Assembly: GCF_002443255.2 (NCBI RefSeq)
Contig: NW_019211455.1
Coordinates: 43,874,610-43,938,609 of the forward strand
Direction: 5' to 3'
From: Varroa destructor
Taxonomy: Eukaryota > Arthropoda > Arachnida > Mesostigmata > Varroidae
Length of the DNA stretch: 64,000 nt
How positions within the stretch are numbered: position 1 is the stretch's first letter; the number at the start of each line of letters is the position of its first letter. Below, one piece after another: positions 39,603 to 53,081 of the stretch. The translations under genes were made by a program, and so were the position numbers. The notes under the pieces are model-generated. The model saw only the letters and a list, made by a program, of their open reading frames with translations. It was not told the origin of the DNA and did not search any database.

Positions 39603-41129
39603 TTGTCTTCACTGGGCATGTCCATCTGTCCCTGAAAGCGCTAGCAACCAGTTCATGTAGCTTCCAAAACATTCGAAGCGGAACAGGTACCCTGAAAAGC
39701 AGCATAATGTTGTGGCTTCAAGCTCGCGATAGTTTCAAAATTTGCTATTTTCTAGTTGTGTATCGTCAGTTGAAGGATGGTGTAGTATACGCTTGTTGAC
39801 TTTGTGCTTTTGTTGCCAAGCCCTGCTTATTTTGTCTGGTTTCGTTTGAGGATCGAGTCATTTGTGGAGACCCATTCTTGCAGCCAGATTGGCAGCGTTT
39901 TATGATTGCCATAACATCTCCTCATATACGCACACGGTGATAAATATATTGCTCAGTATGACAAACCTTTTCCTCTTCCACATGCAGGTTCTCTACGCTT
40001 GATATGAGGACGTTGCTTGTTGTTCAAAACCATTTAAAAGCTTCCGTCCCTGCAGCTTCACAGTTCACCGGACGCCGTACGTTAGCGATACACGTTCCAA
40101 GGCATCTGTAGTCTCTCACACGTCAACATTGCATGGGCTCTAAGTCACAGCCTAAAGAGGCAAAAAGCTTTCTAGTTGCCAGGTTGACATTTATCGTTGA
40201 ATTACGGTCAGAGTACGTTCCTGAGGACTCATGTTTTTGGAAGAAGGAGCTTCAAAACACGCAAGAGATGAAGCTTTTGTTGGTGGTACGAGCAGGCTAC
40301 TGGGGCTTTACTGGTGTGAGATAGGACGAATCGACTAGGGACAGCGAAAATAGCTGCAACCGTACAAAGCGACTAGCTTTTCTCGATGGAATTACACTGG
40401 CTGTTTGCACGAATGACTGCGCCATTCTGGTATCTGCTCCCACAGACGCAACACTATATGATCCCCTCTTTATCTGTTTTCTTCCCTATTGCCGTTAAAT
40501 GTCTCTAACGGATTTACGTGTACAAGACGAAGTTAAATACAAACGAGCTCTTAAAACGGCTGGCAGTTTTATACGTTTTGAGCGACGATCGGGATTGAAC
40601 CGTATTTCCTCAAGACGCGTTTACACATATAAAACATTAGAAAGTTCTTCATTTGAAACTAATAGACACACACCTACAGAGAAGCGAGTGGTTGTCACAA
40701 GGCTGCGAACGTGTGATGATGATGATTCAAAAGGACGTGTGTTGGTTTATCAAGATACAACGTTTTCTATTTTACATACACCTAGATATCACCCGAGTAA
40801 AACGTAAAAAAGCATCGTGCTTTTGCTTGAAGCCTTGCCATGATAAATAAAGCTGGCTTTCAACAGGTTATACCTGTTTTTTAAATTGCATTGTATCCTG
40901 ACAAGGTTATTATTGTTCTTAGTTGTCCTGCATCTTAATTATGCTCACAGTTCTCCGAAACTGTGATTTTACGTAAATAAATGCTATTATTAAGAATCGA
41001 CGGTAACCTATTCGCTTTGTTTGAAACTTGCGTTTGCAATCACTATAGCGGCTCAAAATGTACCTAAAAATACCTAACGTATAACAAAATATAGATAATT
41101 CAATTTTTATTAACTAAATAATCGTTTAG
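39603..41129. other. Unassigned block with one long, interrupted plus-strand frame
   Basis: From 40133 to 40807 one plus-strand frame is interrupted by only two stops (TAG 40322-40324, TAA 40496-40498). The product is unknown and includes a DDDD run. It could be a decayed gene or chance. 40810-41129 is AT-rich with nothing recognised. Confidence 0.3.
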
Positions 41130-41251
41130 AAGAAGCAGCTGCTAAATATGTGGGCCTATTCACCATGATGGGTGCAAGAAAAGGGGAGCAGATTGCATCC
41201 GTGGCCGTTGACGGCCTACGTCTAACCGAGCTTCAGCAAGGATGGCAAAGG
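41130..41251 (+). CDS. Candidate internal coding exon (40 codons), protein unknown
   Basis: AATCGTTTAG (acceptor) and CAAAGG before GTAATT (donor) bracket 122 bases that are clearly richer in GC than both flanks. With two phase bases, the frame reads 40 codons without stop, including KYVGLFTMMGARKGEQ and ASVAVDGLRLTELQQGW. The composition looks globular. The minus strand is closed by stops in at least one frame. No neighbouring exon was identified and I do not recognise the family. It is too short to rule out chance. Confidence 0.3.
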
Positions 41252-42736
41252 GTAATTTTTCTCTGTTCTTAATCATTACCTCTTGGTGGCAAGTAAGGCA
41301 CCCACATGGTAACTGGTTAGTTGGCTGTTAGTAGACTTAGATAGAAATATCAATCTGTGCCTAGTCTGGAGTAAAGTCAGAGTAGAAAAGGCGTTGATTT
41401 CAGAACTGGAAGTGGGCATATTGTAAGACCCGAAACAGTATTTCGAAAACGTTTGTTTATTAGCCGTGAATGTACGCGCTACGTGCGTGAAAGTCTGACT
41501 GTTTTAATTTTAGCGTTCGGTGTTCCCTTTAGGCGTTCTAGCAGACGACGTTAACGCCTGAATATCAATAAAGCGTAATTTGTATCATGCTCATTTCGGT
41601 CTCATAAACTGCTAAATAAGGTTTGTGCATTCTGCTTATTTGTCTTATGGTGTTTTAGTATTCTAGCGTAGCTCCTAATGTAATCACTTTAGAGATTATA
41701 GGGGCTTACTTGACTTGCTGTTATGATGAATAATATTATCAGGCATTAAATAGAGCTTTATAAAGTGTGCCGAAGTACAACTACAAGATTCACGCAACAA
41801 CGTGTATAGTACTAAAGTGTTATCTGTGACACGTACAAAGCAGATTTTAACAATCACTTCAATTATGGCGTGACGCAATCCAACACGAGTTTAAATCACA
41901 TTGCCAAATAAAAACGAATAAAAGAGAGAATTTGGAAACGAACGCGATCTATTCTTGTGTAGCTGTAGGGTCTGTAGACCGAAGTCGACGGCCTTCAGTA
42001 TTTTTATGGCGTACGAAAACGTATGGCTGCCTGTAACCCGAGGAGGCTCGAGGCAGGCAGGACTCTATCGGTCCTTCGTTTTTAGTCCTTGCAGCCTGCT
42101 TGAATGCCCAACCAGCAAAAACTTTTCAATGAGTTCATCACTCGACCCGTCAAAAACTTTTCGTCCTTCCTTCGGCAAAGGGAAAAAGTAGTAAAGCATA
42201 TATGTTGACATGACCCGCATTGGGACGGGCCAAAGCTACGAAGCCAGAATAAAGCAGTAGCGAATGAGTCCGAACCCCTAAAATGAACGGTACGGTGTGT
42301 GTTGCCGTGGAAACAGCTAGAGGGCGGGTGGTGGCATACGAACAACGGTTTAGTCCACCGCTTCAGGTTCGATAGACTGCCAAGAAACTAAGTCAAAAAA
42401 ACGAGTTGCCCCTTCGAATAGACGCGAACGTATCTTTCTCTCCGTTGAATAGCATATCTTTAGAAAAATATATATAAAGATAGCTATTAAGGTTATCATT
42501 ACATTTTGTTGTTAAGTTTCTTAATAGTCAATTTGGGAAATATCTGGGTGCATTGGTAATAAATAGGTTTCATTACCTACTAGAGAACAATAGTACATAT
42601 TTGTCGAGACTTGCTACCCGCTCGCTGCTCTGTTTAAGCGCTTCGTCCTTCTTAGCAATCTCTGGCTTCGCCTACACCGCTAGCGGCGCTTATGATGTCT
42701 GCATTAAGGACAAATAAAAACACACGGGATAATATT
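41252..42736. other. Non-coding, with a SINE tail fragment
   Basis: Outside the SINE fragment (41499-41552) nothing is recognised. 41950-42360 is less AT-rich and open in a plus and a minus frame with no recognised similarity. Confidence 0.4.
41499..41552 (-). repeat. tRNA-derived SINE, 3' tail fragment
   Basis: The reverse complement contains GTCTGCTAGAACGCCTAA followed by ACACCGAACGCTAAAATT, which aligns with the tail of copy 1 (GTCTGACGGAACGCCTAA, then ATACCGGACGTAAAAACTC). No A or B box is visible on its 5' side, so it is a truncated or heavily decayed copy. Confidence 0.5.
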
Positions 42737-42880
42737 TCACGTTTTGAGTTTTATGTTCGGCATCGTTTGTTAGGCGTTCCATCAGGCGGTCGACTCCCAG
42801 CACGAAGTAATATATCTAGGTTCGAGTTCGCACGCGTCACTTCCCATTCTCCTCATATAGTCACCCACTAGAGATAAGAC
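42737..42880 (-). repeat. tRNA-derived SINE, copy 3 (inverted)
   Basis: Read on the minus strand, this interval has an A-box-like TCTAGTGGGTGAC at its left end, then CGAACTCGAACCTAG as the B box, then GTGCTGGGAGTCGACCG, CCTGATGGAACGCCTAAC, GATGCCGAACATAAAACTC. Order and spacing match copies 1 and 2. The A box has lost one consensus base and the part between the boxes is more diverged than the tail. Confidence 0.65.
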
Positions 42881-43079
42881 TATCATATTATATTGCATTA
42901 CTTTCGAGTTTCCTGCCAATCTTCAAAACAGTGATGTCAATTATTTATACTATAATAATTGTATACAGCTAGTATGTGGCTGCGAGCCTTCAACTAACTA
43001 GTTTTCCTTTTCCGACCACGAACCAGCTTGTCAGATCAGTCTCTGGTTCGCAGGTCGAATCAATTCCTGTCGTTACTAC

Positions 43080-44660
43080 CCTCAACTGTATAGGCTTCTG
43101 CCTTCAAAATCCACCGTTTTTTTAGTTTTTTTTTCTCCTTCTTTCCATCTCACATTCGTAGATTTCCGTCGTCGTCGTTGAGAACTCCTGCACATTTCTT
43201 AGATACGCCACAGTGTCTTCCATCGGGGACTGCTGGAATTGCTTTAACCCGACATATAAGTTATCCCTGATTACCCACCTTCTCCACTAATGCTCGCTTT
43301 CGTCTTTAGCTCCCTTGTGCCGAACAGCAATAAATGTGCTTGAAAATTTGACCCTGGGCTGCGCAGCGGCGCTTGACGCTCAACACGACACTGGTAACCC
43401 TGCAGTACTGCTTTGACCAGACGCTTTTTGGGCGAAGTCAATCCCCTAGGTTCCCATTTGTCCAAAATATTTCCAGCTTCACTATTTCAAAATCTCCTTC
43501 AGTCGACGCTATCAGGCCCAAGTCGTTGATGTTATACGATAACCCCGACCCCGAAGGAGCAGCGAGAAAAACAACAATCAAAAGTCGAGCTGGGCACGAG
43601 TAGGCGCGTCTGGCCACAATGCCCGCAAACTGAACAGACATACACACGGATAGCCGAAGGGGAGTGGACTCATGGTTTAGTGCGCCCGAGTAACCACTGT
43701 ATGAAGAAAACGACCGCAGTCCGGTAGTCTTTGTAGTTGTAGTGCACGGAAAGGAACCGCTAAGGTGTTGAGTTTGTGTGGTTTCTGGGCTGCAGCGGCG
43801 CCACCATATTGTATAACGATGTGATAGACTCCAGATTCTGACTGTGTAATCGACACAAAAGAAAGTAGCATTACAGCCTCCTTACGACAAAAGCCGGCTT
43901 GCTGTCGCTTGCCGCTAGCCAACCTGGTTCTGCGTCACATTGTGTTTTGTATGTGTATGTGAGTTGAGTGATGGTATGGAGGCTTCAGCCGGCGGAAGCT
44001 TCAGTAAAAGAGGATATATTTGTTGAGATATTAAATATCAGAGGGAGCTTAAGAACGAAACCAGTATAGGCGCGGTGTGCAGCTCTAACGGTAACGTAGC
44101 CAGGGGTTCCGTCACCAGTCGCACTGATATGACCGCGCACCCCTCAGCTTTGACCACAGCTAGCCAGCCCCTGCCTCCTAAAATACACAGCCCTGAGGCG
44201 TTATCCAGCGCCCAACAAAACACCATGCGAGACAAAGTGAGAAACTAACAGAGTTGAAGGCGCTTTCAGAGTGACTCTCCTTTTGGGTGCGCGTTTCTCC
44301 ACTTCAAAAGTAAAGGACGGCAGCAGAAGGAAGAATAAAGGTAAGGCAAGAATAACACACTAGACCCCACGAATCCGCAGGTGCTTTTGTGTAAGTTCTG
44401 TAATTTTCTTGTCCGGTAAAAACTCAGTCCCGTAATGTTCTGCCATTCCTTCGAGGTCGAATTATTCGGTTCTTCTTTTACTGCAGGATCTTCGGGATTG
44501 GGCCTCTTATGCTTCTCCCGCTTAACGTGATTGGACGGTAAAGTATGAAAATTTTCGCGCTGGCGTGACGAACTGGTTCTCTGCGACACGTTGGGCGCCC
44601 CAACTTGGGCCACGCGCCTATCGCTGGCGTCGCATCAAGATACAACCTACAATATAACAC
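43080..44660. promoter_or_regulatory. GC/CpG-rich domain, possible promoter
   Basis: Elevated GC with many CpG between AT-rich flanks. Frames are open on both strands (for example 44266-44613 minus), none with a recognisable domain. Function inferred from composition only. Confidence 0.25.
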
Positions 44661-47219
44661 AAGTATAACAAACGCACACCTCTATTTCAGACAGCGATAG
44701 TTAAAGACAGAGATCGAATGTACATGATTAGTAGAATTAGGCAGGTGTGGAACGAACGTACCGCTCTCTGTGAATGATCAGTATGCAGCTAAAGGAGCAA
44801 GATAAATGGAGCTATTGATTGAAACATTATTGTTTGTTTTCTATTTTGAGCTTTATATATATATATGTATATACGCATGTGCGACTAGGTAGTGTTTCTG
44901 TCACATCGAAATTTAAATGCTTGCTTTCTAAGTGTTATTTTATACGACGACTACCCAAAATAGTTTAGTTGATCCACGTAATTTATTACATCTACGTTTA
45001 TACGTACAGTTCTTGTTGAATAGAGTAGCAATCTGCATTTCCATTAACTAATTTGTATTAATGTTTTGATTAACTAGATAAGTTAATCGATTTTTATGTA
45101 ACTTAATAGAGGTCGTCTGAAAGAAACCTCCTCTAAATAACCGTCTCCAAATCGTTTCATGTGGCATTTCAAAATGGCGCATCACTATCAATAAGTACAT
45201 CACCTGTGATTGAGATACAGTAAACTTAGATTATGATGATAATAATTAATCGACAGTATAAAGAAGGATTAAATAAAAAATATAACGTAAGATCGGCGTG
45301 TACAGTATCAGTCAGATGAAGTAACTTAAATTTATAGAACACATAATTAACACAAAAATAGGAAAACAAATAATATAAGGCAGTGGGACAACTCAGAAAC
45401 TAATACAACTTGAATTGCAGCCAGTCGGTAATATCGTAATAATAATAATAATAAGAGAAATAATGTTGTTCTCTGTGTCGTTTTCCTGTACAAGATCTAG
45501 AAGGTAGTCGCTTGCTGTCTCTATAGAACTGCGTAAAGTGTTTTTAGCTGTTTTGTCTTGTCCTCCCGGCCAAATCCCCGGCGTTCTGTTTCTCCTGACG
45601 TTCTAGTTAAGTTATTCAGAACTATGTACTAGCCTCACGGCTTTTCAATTGGTAGTTGAGTTTCATTTGTAAGTGAAGTCCAGATTCTCCTAAGTCATCT
45701 TTGAGGTGGCCTCTCAATGCACGACAAGGCATTGCACTCACATAGCAGCACAGTCAGATGACCGCACTAAAATCATGGCGTTTGCGTTCAGTGGAGTAGG
45801 ACCCAAGCGGCTTGAGGCCCTACGAGAATTAATAACAGACGACATATTTGCGATAGATAAGAAGAGAAAATCAACTCGTATATTTACAACTAACTGTGGG
45901 TATACAACTGTTAAGTTAAAGGGTTATGTTATCTGCATTTTCGAAATAAGTTGGCTAGTTCTATTGTCTAGGACTGTGTCGGTAGCCTGTTTAATCGCAC
46001 CGAGACGCTCTTGCAGATGGTTGAAATTAAAATATCACTGTTGAAATTACGATTTCAGTCAGCGCCAGGCCACCGGCCATCGTTATTTATATCACAATCC
46101 AGCTGCAGGTCTGCATGTGGCCACACAAGTCGGTTGTGATGATCTCTGCCAGTGACTAAATCCCCGTCAAGATATTCCACCTATGCCACAGGACAAAGCG
46201 TTAAGGAGAATGCGCAATTTAGCTATCTTAAATATGTATATTTATCATGGTAATTTGTGTTCTGAAGCATTAGTAGATGATGCGCAGGTTGATAGGATAG
46301 TTACAGATCAATTTACCAAGGCTATTCAAAAACGCAGCTTGTATCTACTTAGTGGTCGTGTATTATTACGATTCTGCATTTCGCCCCAATTGCAAAGACC
46401 GTCTTTCACTGAATAGAGAATTTCTGGATGATACACATACAGGGTTCGTATATGCCAAAGGCAAGCCCTCGACTGTAGTTTCTGGCCCCGGAAGGTCCTT
46501 GATTTTTCGCTTGTCCTTCTAGAGTCAAAACGATATTGAAACAAGTTCCGAGGAAGGTGTGAGTCTACTGGGCACTAACGACTGCGATCGAAAAGGGCCA
46601 TCCTGCACTATGGCGTCACAACCTTAGAAATAACGCCCAGCTTTTATAGAAGAGATTTATACTTTAGATAAGTAGGCCACGTTGGAAAATATGAACCCTA
46701 TAAAGAATTTACCTCTCTCCGTTTCGAATATTTCTTATAGGTAGCTTCTTATTCGCTTATCCTGGCTCAACAGTTCGTGATTATTTACGACAGCTTATTT
46801 ATAGGGGTTTAATACATAATACTACATAAGCGAAATAACTTTTTTATCTTTCACTGGGGTAATGCCTAGGAGTTTTTTTACGTTGTGTTATAAAGAGTGA
46901 AGTTCAGCATGCCTAATCTGCATTCTGATGCATCCTGCTTAAACGTTTTTCAGCGCTCCCTCACTGGCCGTATATTTACTCGTAATATTTTTCAAAGGCA
47001 CTTTTATTTTCGAAGGACTATCCATATTATTCGATGGAGCTGAGCTTTCTTTTTTTTCATTTCTGCTTCCCCATACTTTCTCAGCTCCGTAAGTGAATCT
47101 GGGTTATCCCGGTGACCATCTGCGTTACCGAACACGCCTACTAAGAACTACTTTTACGTAGGCAAGAAACTCAGCCATAAGTAAGTGTCTGGCCAGTGCT
47201 GACGGCTTGACAAGCTAGG
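44661..47219. other. AT-rich region with two weakly coding-like plus frames
   Basis: An ATG at 45775 (+) opens MAFAFSGVGPKRLEALRE, and another at 46183 opens MPQDKALRRMRNLAIL. Both have natural composition, but neither has clear partners or a known family. A TA tract lies near 44857. Confidence 0.3.
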
Positions 47220-48000
47220 CAAAATTCGAGATTTCGATGAGTCAGCAGTGAGGGCTTTGCCTACACTCGAAGACTGCGGATGGATAGAAAATAGGGTAAT
47301 ATGGAACTATCTGTTTGGCAGGCAGGCAGGAGATGAACTGGGGGGTCACAGCAGCAACAGCTACAACAGAACTAGCGTTACTGTATTGTTAAAGCGATCA
47401 AAATGATAACAAGAACAGCAAGAAGTCAGCGAAGCCTCGAAGTTTACCGCGGTTCTTCCGCAAAGCAGAATTCCTGAAAAGGACGCTCCTAGCTCGGGTG
47501 TTGTTACCCACGGGTCTTGAGAATCAAAGCTTACGAGGTCATTCCGAGCTCATGCCTTCAGAGACGGATAGCACAAATGCGAATCGCGTATCGAAAGGAT
47601 CTCAGACATCCGGGGCGGCTTCGACCACATATCGCATCGCGATCGACTCATTGTTACGCTGTCGTTCCCTCAAAGATCGAAGGAACCACGTGATGAAGAT
47701 GGAGAGAAAGACCTCTAAGCCGCCTTCTGGGGTTCGCGGGACGTGCAAAATAGGCCGGCGGTTACGGGCTGAGCTGCATTGGGGTGAACGAAAGAAAGTT
47801 GATGTGCTACTGCGCTGTAATACAGTCCTCTTAGAGGAAGCAGCATTCGTTGCCCACACGAGATATCAGAGGAGACATACCAGAGAAGCGTTCAGGGGAG
47901 TCACGAAGGCCATTTTATTGGTGGGGCTACAACATGACGTATACAAAGGAGCGAACCACCATGACAAAGTTGCACAGCACTCGGCGAATTAAGTGTTTCC
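47220..48000. promoter_or_regulatory. GC/CpG-rich island
   Basis: Purine- and CpG-rich, including GGCAGGCAGGCAGG near 47319. A plus frame of 164 codons (47498-47992) starts at GTG and is Arg/Lys/Ser-rich. The overlapping minus frame is also open, so composition is the better explanation. Confidence 0.25.
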
Positions 48001-49659
48001 TTTTGGATTTAAGTGTCTATAAGCAACAATAAAGATGGGTATACTTTCCCAAAGGAAATTCTTATATCGAACGTGGGACATGATCCGACTAAATATTCCT
48101 GCTTAAATTAAGGCCCTGCGCATTTTGTTATAACTATGTGTGTTATTTAATAAAGTAATTATACCTTACACCCCCTACGCTTTGTAAAAGATGCTTGTTT
48201 TTTTATAACCGCATTTGCATACTATGTATCGTAGGCAGGGCTTGAAATAGCGACATCTAACTAAAAAATAAATAATTTTATGCCTGAGGAATATATTCGC
48301 TTTTATGGTATCAGAAACTATTTTAAGTTTGTAGCGTACTTGAACTTGAATATGTTTTTTAAAAAAAGTTTCAATATTTGAGGTTTTCTAGTTGAATGAT
48401 CTTTCTACATATGGTTATGGTAGACAGCGCGAATACACATGCCTTATCTGGCCTTTACCGCTTACCTAATTCATCGCAGATCAGCGTGCTTTCATTATTC
48501 ATAGATTTGTACCTTAAGCACAGTTGGCACTTCCCCTGTAGCCACCCCAATTCAGTCAGAAACGTAGATTTTGAGGCACATAATAAAAACAATGATTTTG
48601 CATAGAACAGTGAGTTCCCATTTGGTTTTGTTCAGTTACCTTGACTTTATCTCACACTATGTATAATACAGGAAATGTTTTACCCTGTAGTAGCGATATA
48701 AGTATTTTGTATTTCTATTTCAATTAGGCGAAATGCGTTTACATACGCATATATCAAACAGATATACGTAGATTCTATTAGACTGCTAACATTAGTCAGT
48801 GTTGTGGGATTCTCTATGGACGAACACCCTCATATCAATAGAGGGTATACTTCGCGTTACCATCGATTAGCAAAGTAGCGTGAGATACAGCCTGTCACAA
48901 AGTTCTAACGTACTAAGTTCATATAGAACGTATGAAAAGACTATAAAGTCGACTGTATGTCGTAAGAGAACTCCATAAGTTAGGCGCAGGCATTCAAACA
49001 TATCTCACATTCGGTTTACGAAGAAGTAAACATACTTCCAGCCCTCATTTAATGATGCTGTATTATCCTGAGGCTATGCATGCATTGACGCTTGGTCATA
49101 TAAACAGTTCATAATGGTAAACTAAACATATTCCTCTTTTGAAGATTTAGTTGCTATTAATGAGGACTTCAAGTTAATCTTCTCATACATAAAACCACTC
49201 AGCATACTGGATAATTTATGCAGCCCGAAAACGTTACTCACACACAAAAATAGATGAGATGTTTTTTGCACTGAATGAAAATAGGCAACACGTCGTTAAA
49301 TTAAGACATTACAGATTAATTCCACCTCCATTAACATAAATAAATGTTTGTTCTTTTTAAAGTATAGGTCTCATGTTCAAAATAGTTGACTAGGGTTAAA
49401 GAAACATTTCTATGATTTCTACGTCGGCTTAAGGCTTAACACCCTGCTTACGTGTATGTTTATTAAAAGAGACTATAAGTATATAGCATATAAGATCGCA
49501 TTTAAAGTGACATATTATCCAAAGAAGCCAAAGGCTATTAGTCCAAAACTCCAATTCCATATTTGCTTAACATACCAAACATTGAAGTGTTTATAAAAAT
49601 ATTTATTATTGCGTCTAGCAAACGGTATTGCTAAGCCTTTGCAGTGATTAAGGGTCGAT
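48001..49659. other. AT-rich non-coding region
   Basis: No gene or repeat recognised. Confidence 0.5.
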
Positions 49660-50720
49660 TCTAAATTATTTTAAGCAATACAAGGTGCAATCGACGGACC
49701 CCAGCTTACACGCAAGTTTTCCCCTTATAGGCTTGATACAGCGTACAGAGGATCTAACCTCGTTGCCGAAGGGTGCCCTGGCGAAGGCAGGATCTTGTAC
49801 TCTACGCCCAAATTTCCCGTCAGTTGCCGCGAACATCCAAGGGCTCAGAGCACACTTTTCCACTTGCACTCCTTGCTTTGCCAGACGAAGTAAGACTTCG
49901 GCGCATTAGGTCGGCTCCCAGTAGAGTCGCGCCGGCTGCCGGAAGAGGCATTGGCGAGTGTCCGTTTCCGGTAAAACTCTTAGCGGGAAAGTTCGAGCAG
50001 TTCGGATTGCCTCCATCTATTCTCTGACTTGGTTTAGATTAAGTCTCCCGCTCGTCCTTGGAGTCCCGCCTGAGCCTCCTTTTATAGAAAGGGATAGGAG
50101 AAGGGGGAATACAATTGTGTAAGTGCTGAGCAGGTTTGCTGAGGTTCAGCTGCGTCGACGTGTGCGAAAGGTCCGCCGCAGACAGACTGGTTGTCTATTT
50201 ATCCATCTATCCAATCGAATAGCAGTGCCAAAGCCGGCGCTTCTGTTTGCCCCCATACCCTTTCCGGGCAATGTCTTTCCGTAGCCAAAGATGGAATTAG
50301 CGCTAATGAGCTAGACGAAGCGGCATCTAGACGTGGACAACAAGGCGGTTGGTTTCGTCTTTGAAACGAAACCCCTCTGACACTCATGAGCCGGAGAAGT
50401 CGCGACTACCTAAGTCCGCCGACTAGTTCGCGCAGTAACGCGTATCTGCGGACGTGGGTAGAACTTAAGGCTGGGGTGGATTCATTGTGCGTTAGCGGTA
50501 GATGCTGGATGTAGAAAATCGGGTGGTTAGGTTAGATGGCCAGGCAGACAAGCTAGCTAGCCCAAAACCTTGCCGGAATGAAGAGTTAGCAAATAGCTTC
50601 ATTTGGTGGTGATAGAGGTGCCTGGATAGCGTAACTATCCGAACGGAAGCTGGCTCAGCGAATTAGTCGACGCTAGGCGGTCATCGTTGCCAGTTCGCAG
50701 AAACCCACACAGGGATCAAA
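49660..50720. promoter_or_regulatory. GC/CpG-rich island
   Basis: CpG-rich stretches such as AGTCGCGCCGGCTGCCGG near 49925. Overlapping open frames on both strands, no recognisable protein. Possible promoter or untranslated exon. Confidence 0.25.
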
Positions 50721-51459
50721 CTATAATGTACAATAATGATATTGGAGAAGCAAACGACCAGGCCGACTAGAACGTACCTGCAAGCCTTCGGTCATGTTTG
50801 TTAACGACCGCCTTGTGTATATCTGGACTTGTTTAAAAAATGTATACATCGCGCATAAGTTCATCGGCCATTCTACGAGGAGGATATCTGATCCTGTTTG
50901 TTCCTGGCATCGTAATGTACGCTTTACCTGAGTTTGTAGTAGCAGGAGTTTGATGGACTTTAGAAAGTTCAAAATATGTTTAATTTCTTCTAAAAATCTA
51001 AGGAAGTATGTATAACGGTTAAGCCGAAAATGTACGCACTAAAAACGCTGTTTTGAGACATTTACCGGTAACGGACAAATTTGCGAACAGAACACAGGAT
51101 TCTGTAAGCTTGAGCCAAGTTAGGTTATTATTATTTTATTATTATTATTTCATTTAAATCTATTAACTTTGATACAATACCATTTTGATAACAAATCCGC
51201 GATCATTTTTTACTTCTCTTTTCCGAATATAGACAATCTCGGAAAACCGGTGTCCCTTTGTCCTAAAATGGCAAGGCTTTCGATGTATGTTCCCAAGCCA
51301 TATTTATATACAACGTAACAATTCAGACGTATGCCACACTATTTATAATAAGTTAAATCTTTTTAACCCGCGTGGCTACAACGTTGCTTAAAAATTATAC
51401 TAGAATTCTCCTCCTAAGATAGTAGCTTTCCCTGCATTTGAATAAAGTAAAAAAAGCAG
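50721..51459. other. AT-rich spacer
   Basis: Contains an ATT microsatellite at 51127-51150. Nothing else recognised. Confidence 0.5.
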
Positions 51460-53081
51460 CTGCTGTCATTCAATAGCGCAACAGCAGAAGTTCTCTCTTC
51501 GTAAGTTAGTCTCCCCCTGTATCGCTTGCATATTCATAAAGAACATCCCCCTCCTTCGCCACGGCAACAAATCCGCCAAGTTCGCGAGTGACAGCTCGTC
51601 GATTTTCGTCATCATTGTCCGCTTATTATTTCTATGCTCGTAGTCACTACTCCCGACGGATAGCTAGTACAAGTGGAAATCTGGCGTTCTCTCTCTTCGA
51701 TGATGACAAACAAAAAATTCTAAGCCCCTGCATTGTACAACCTCCTCCACATGCTCACTGTTGCACCCAAATCCCACAACCGCGTTCTATCACTCATAAA
51801 TCAGTTCGATAAACTAATGTGGTCAGTGCGCTGGCTTTCAGCCCAGAAACACATCGATATTTCTACTCCCTACATCTTCCTCGCCCCAGGCAGACGACGT
51901 TTCCAAAGGCATGTCCCCTCTGCCACTGCCCTTCTATTTTTTTCTCTTTCTCGCATACGCATACAAATTCTTAAGGAAGAACTTCTGGCCCTCGTATGTG
52001 GACCTCCCGTAGCTTTGCGCGTCTGCCTTCTCGCTGAACCGTATTTGGTCGAGCTGCAAGCATGGGGTTCAATTTGGACCTATCTCTGACTGTGCACAAT
52101 TTAACCAGTGTACCATCGTTACTGCTTCGATTGACGCAGCTCGTTGCCATTACAGCGACTGTCGCAGCCGATGATGAGGCCGTCGCTATTCGTCCAAATA
52201 TCGCTCATGAACGGGGCCGCGGTGCTGATAGTACTATGCAACGGAAGTAGGCAGTACCTAGGTGCGGTCGAACATGGAGCAATTCTGCGTCGAAGGGCGT
52301 CACTTGTTGTCCCCTTATTTTTTTCTTCTTTACGGTCATCCGATGCAACGGCCGTCGTTCCTGCCTCGTCCCTCTGTTAGGTCCCTCACTTCGGTTCTAG
52401 CGTTGTCTCGCCTTGTGGAAAGCGACGCCTTTGACTTTTCTGCCAGTCACAGCTGTTGTCTCACTAAAACTCGCGGTCAGATCGTTGCTTGTCTCGAATG
52501 CAGTATGTCATCGTGTGCATCAACGTGCTGTCCTCTTCGCCGAGCTGACTCCTGACGCTCATATCCTATGCTGTACCGCGTACTCTCCCCAGCCTCCCCT
52601 TTACCCATGTTTGGATAAGTGGTAGTGTAGTGCCTAGTTTTTTGTCAAGCTGTTTCGTTCTCGAGAGCTGCTTCTTTCTTAGCTCTTCGAACGCTCCTCC
52701 CGCTTCGCTAATTCTTACTGCCAGCGGTGGAATTCGCTTCGGCTTGTGTAGTCAGTAATTAGTACGCGCTGCTTATGAGTATGGACAGCTTAAACTGTAA
52801 TCTAGTTTAGTGAATAGACGAGCCGGATAGATGACTGTTCTATTCTACATGGCACCTAAGTAGTGAGATCTAGGTAAGTCAAATTAGGCAATACGAAGAT
52901 GTACAGAGAAAGAAGTAGGTGATAGAAATGATCGAGAAAGAGCTGGCTGCAGAGTATAGCTAGCTCCGATATAGATCGGAGTATCATTTTTCTTCCAGTT
53001 GCAGTAGCTTCACACTCCCGTAGACGTCAATTGAGTTTATAATTCGTATCTTTCTAAACGGCGTACGGATCAAGAGTCTAT
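51460..53081. promoter_or_regulatory. GC- and pyrimidine-rich domain left of the assembly gap
   Basis: 51480-52740 is C/T-rich with many CpG and several overlapping plus frames (118 and 97 codons). The peptides are Leu/Ser-rich and not recognised. 52750-53081 is mixed, with repeated GATAG/GATCG-type words. Confidence 0.25.

Noticed and set aside
47498..47992. 164-codon plus frame
   Set aside because: Starts at GTG, is Arg/Lys-rich, lies in a CpG-rich block and overlaps an equally open minus frame. GC content explains it.
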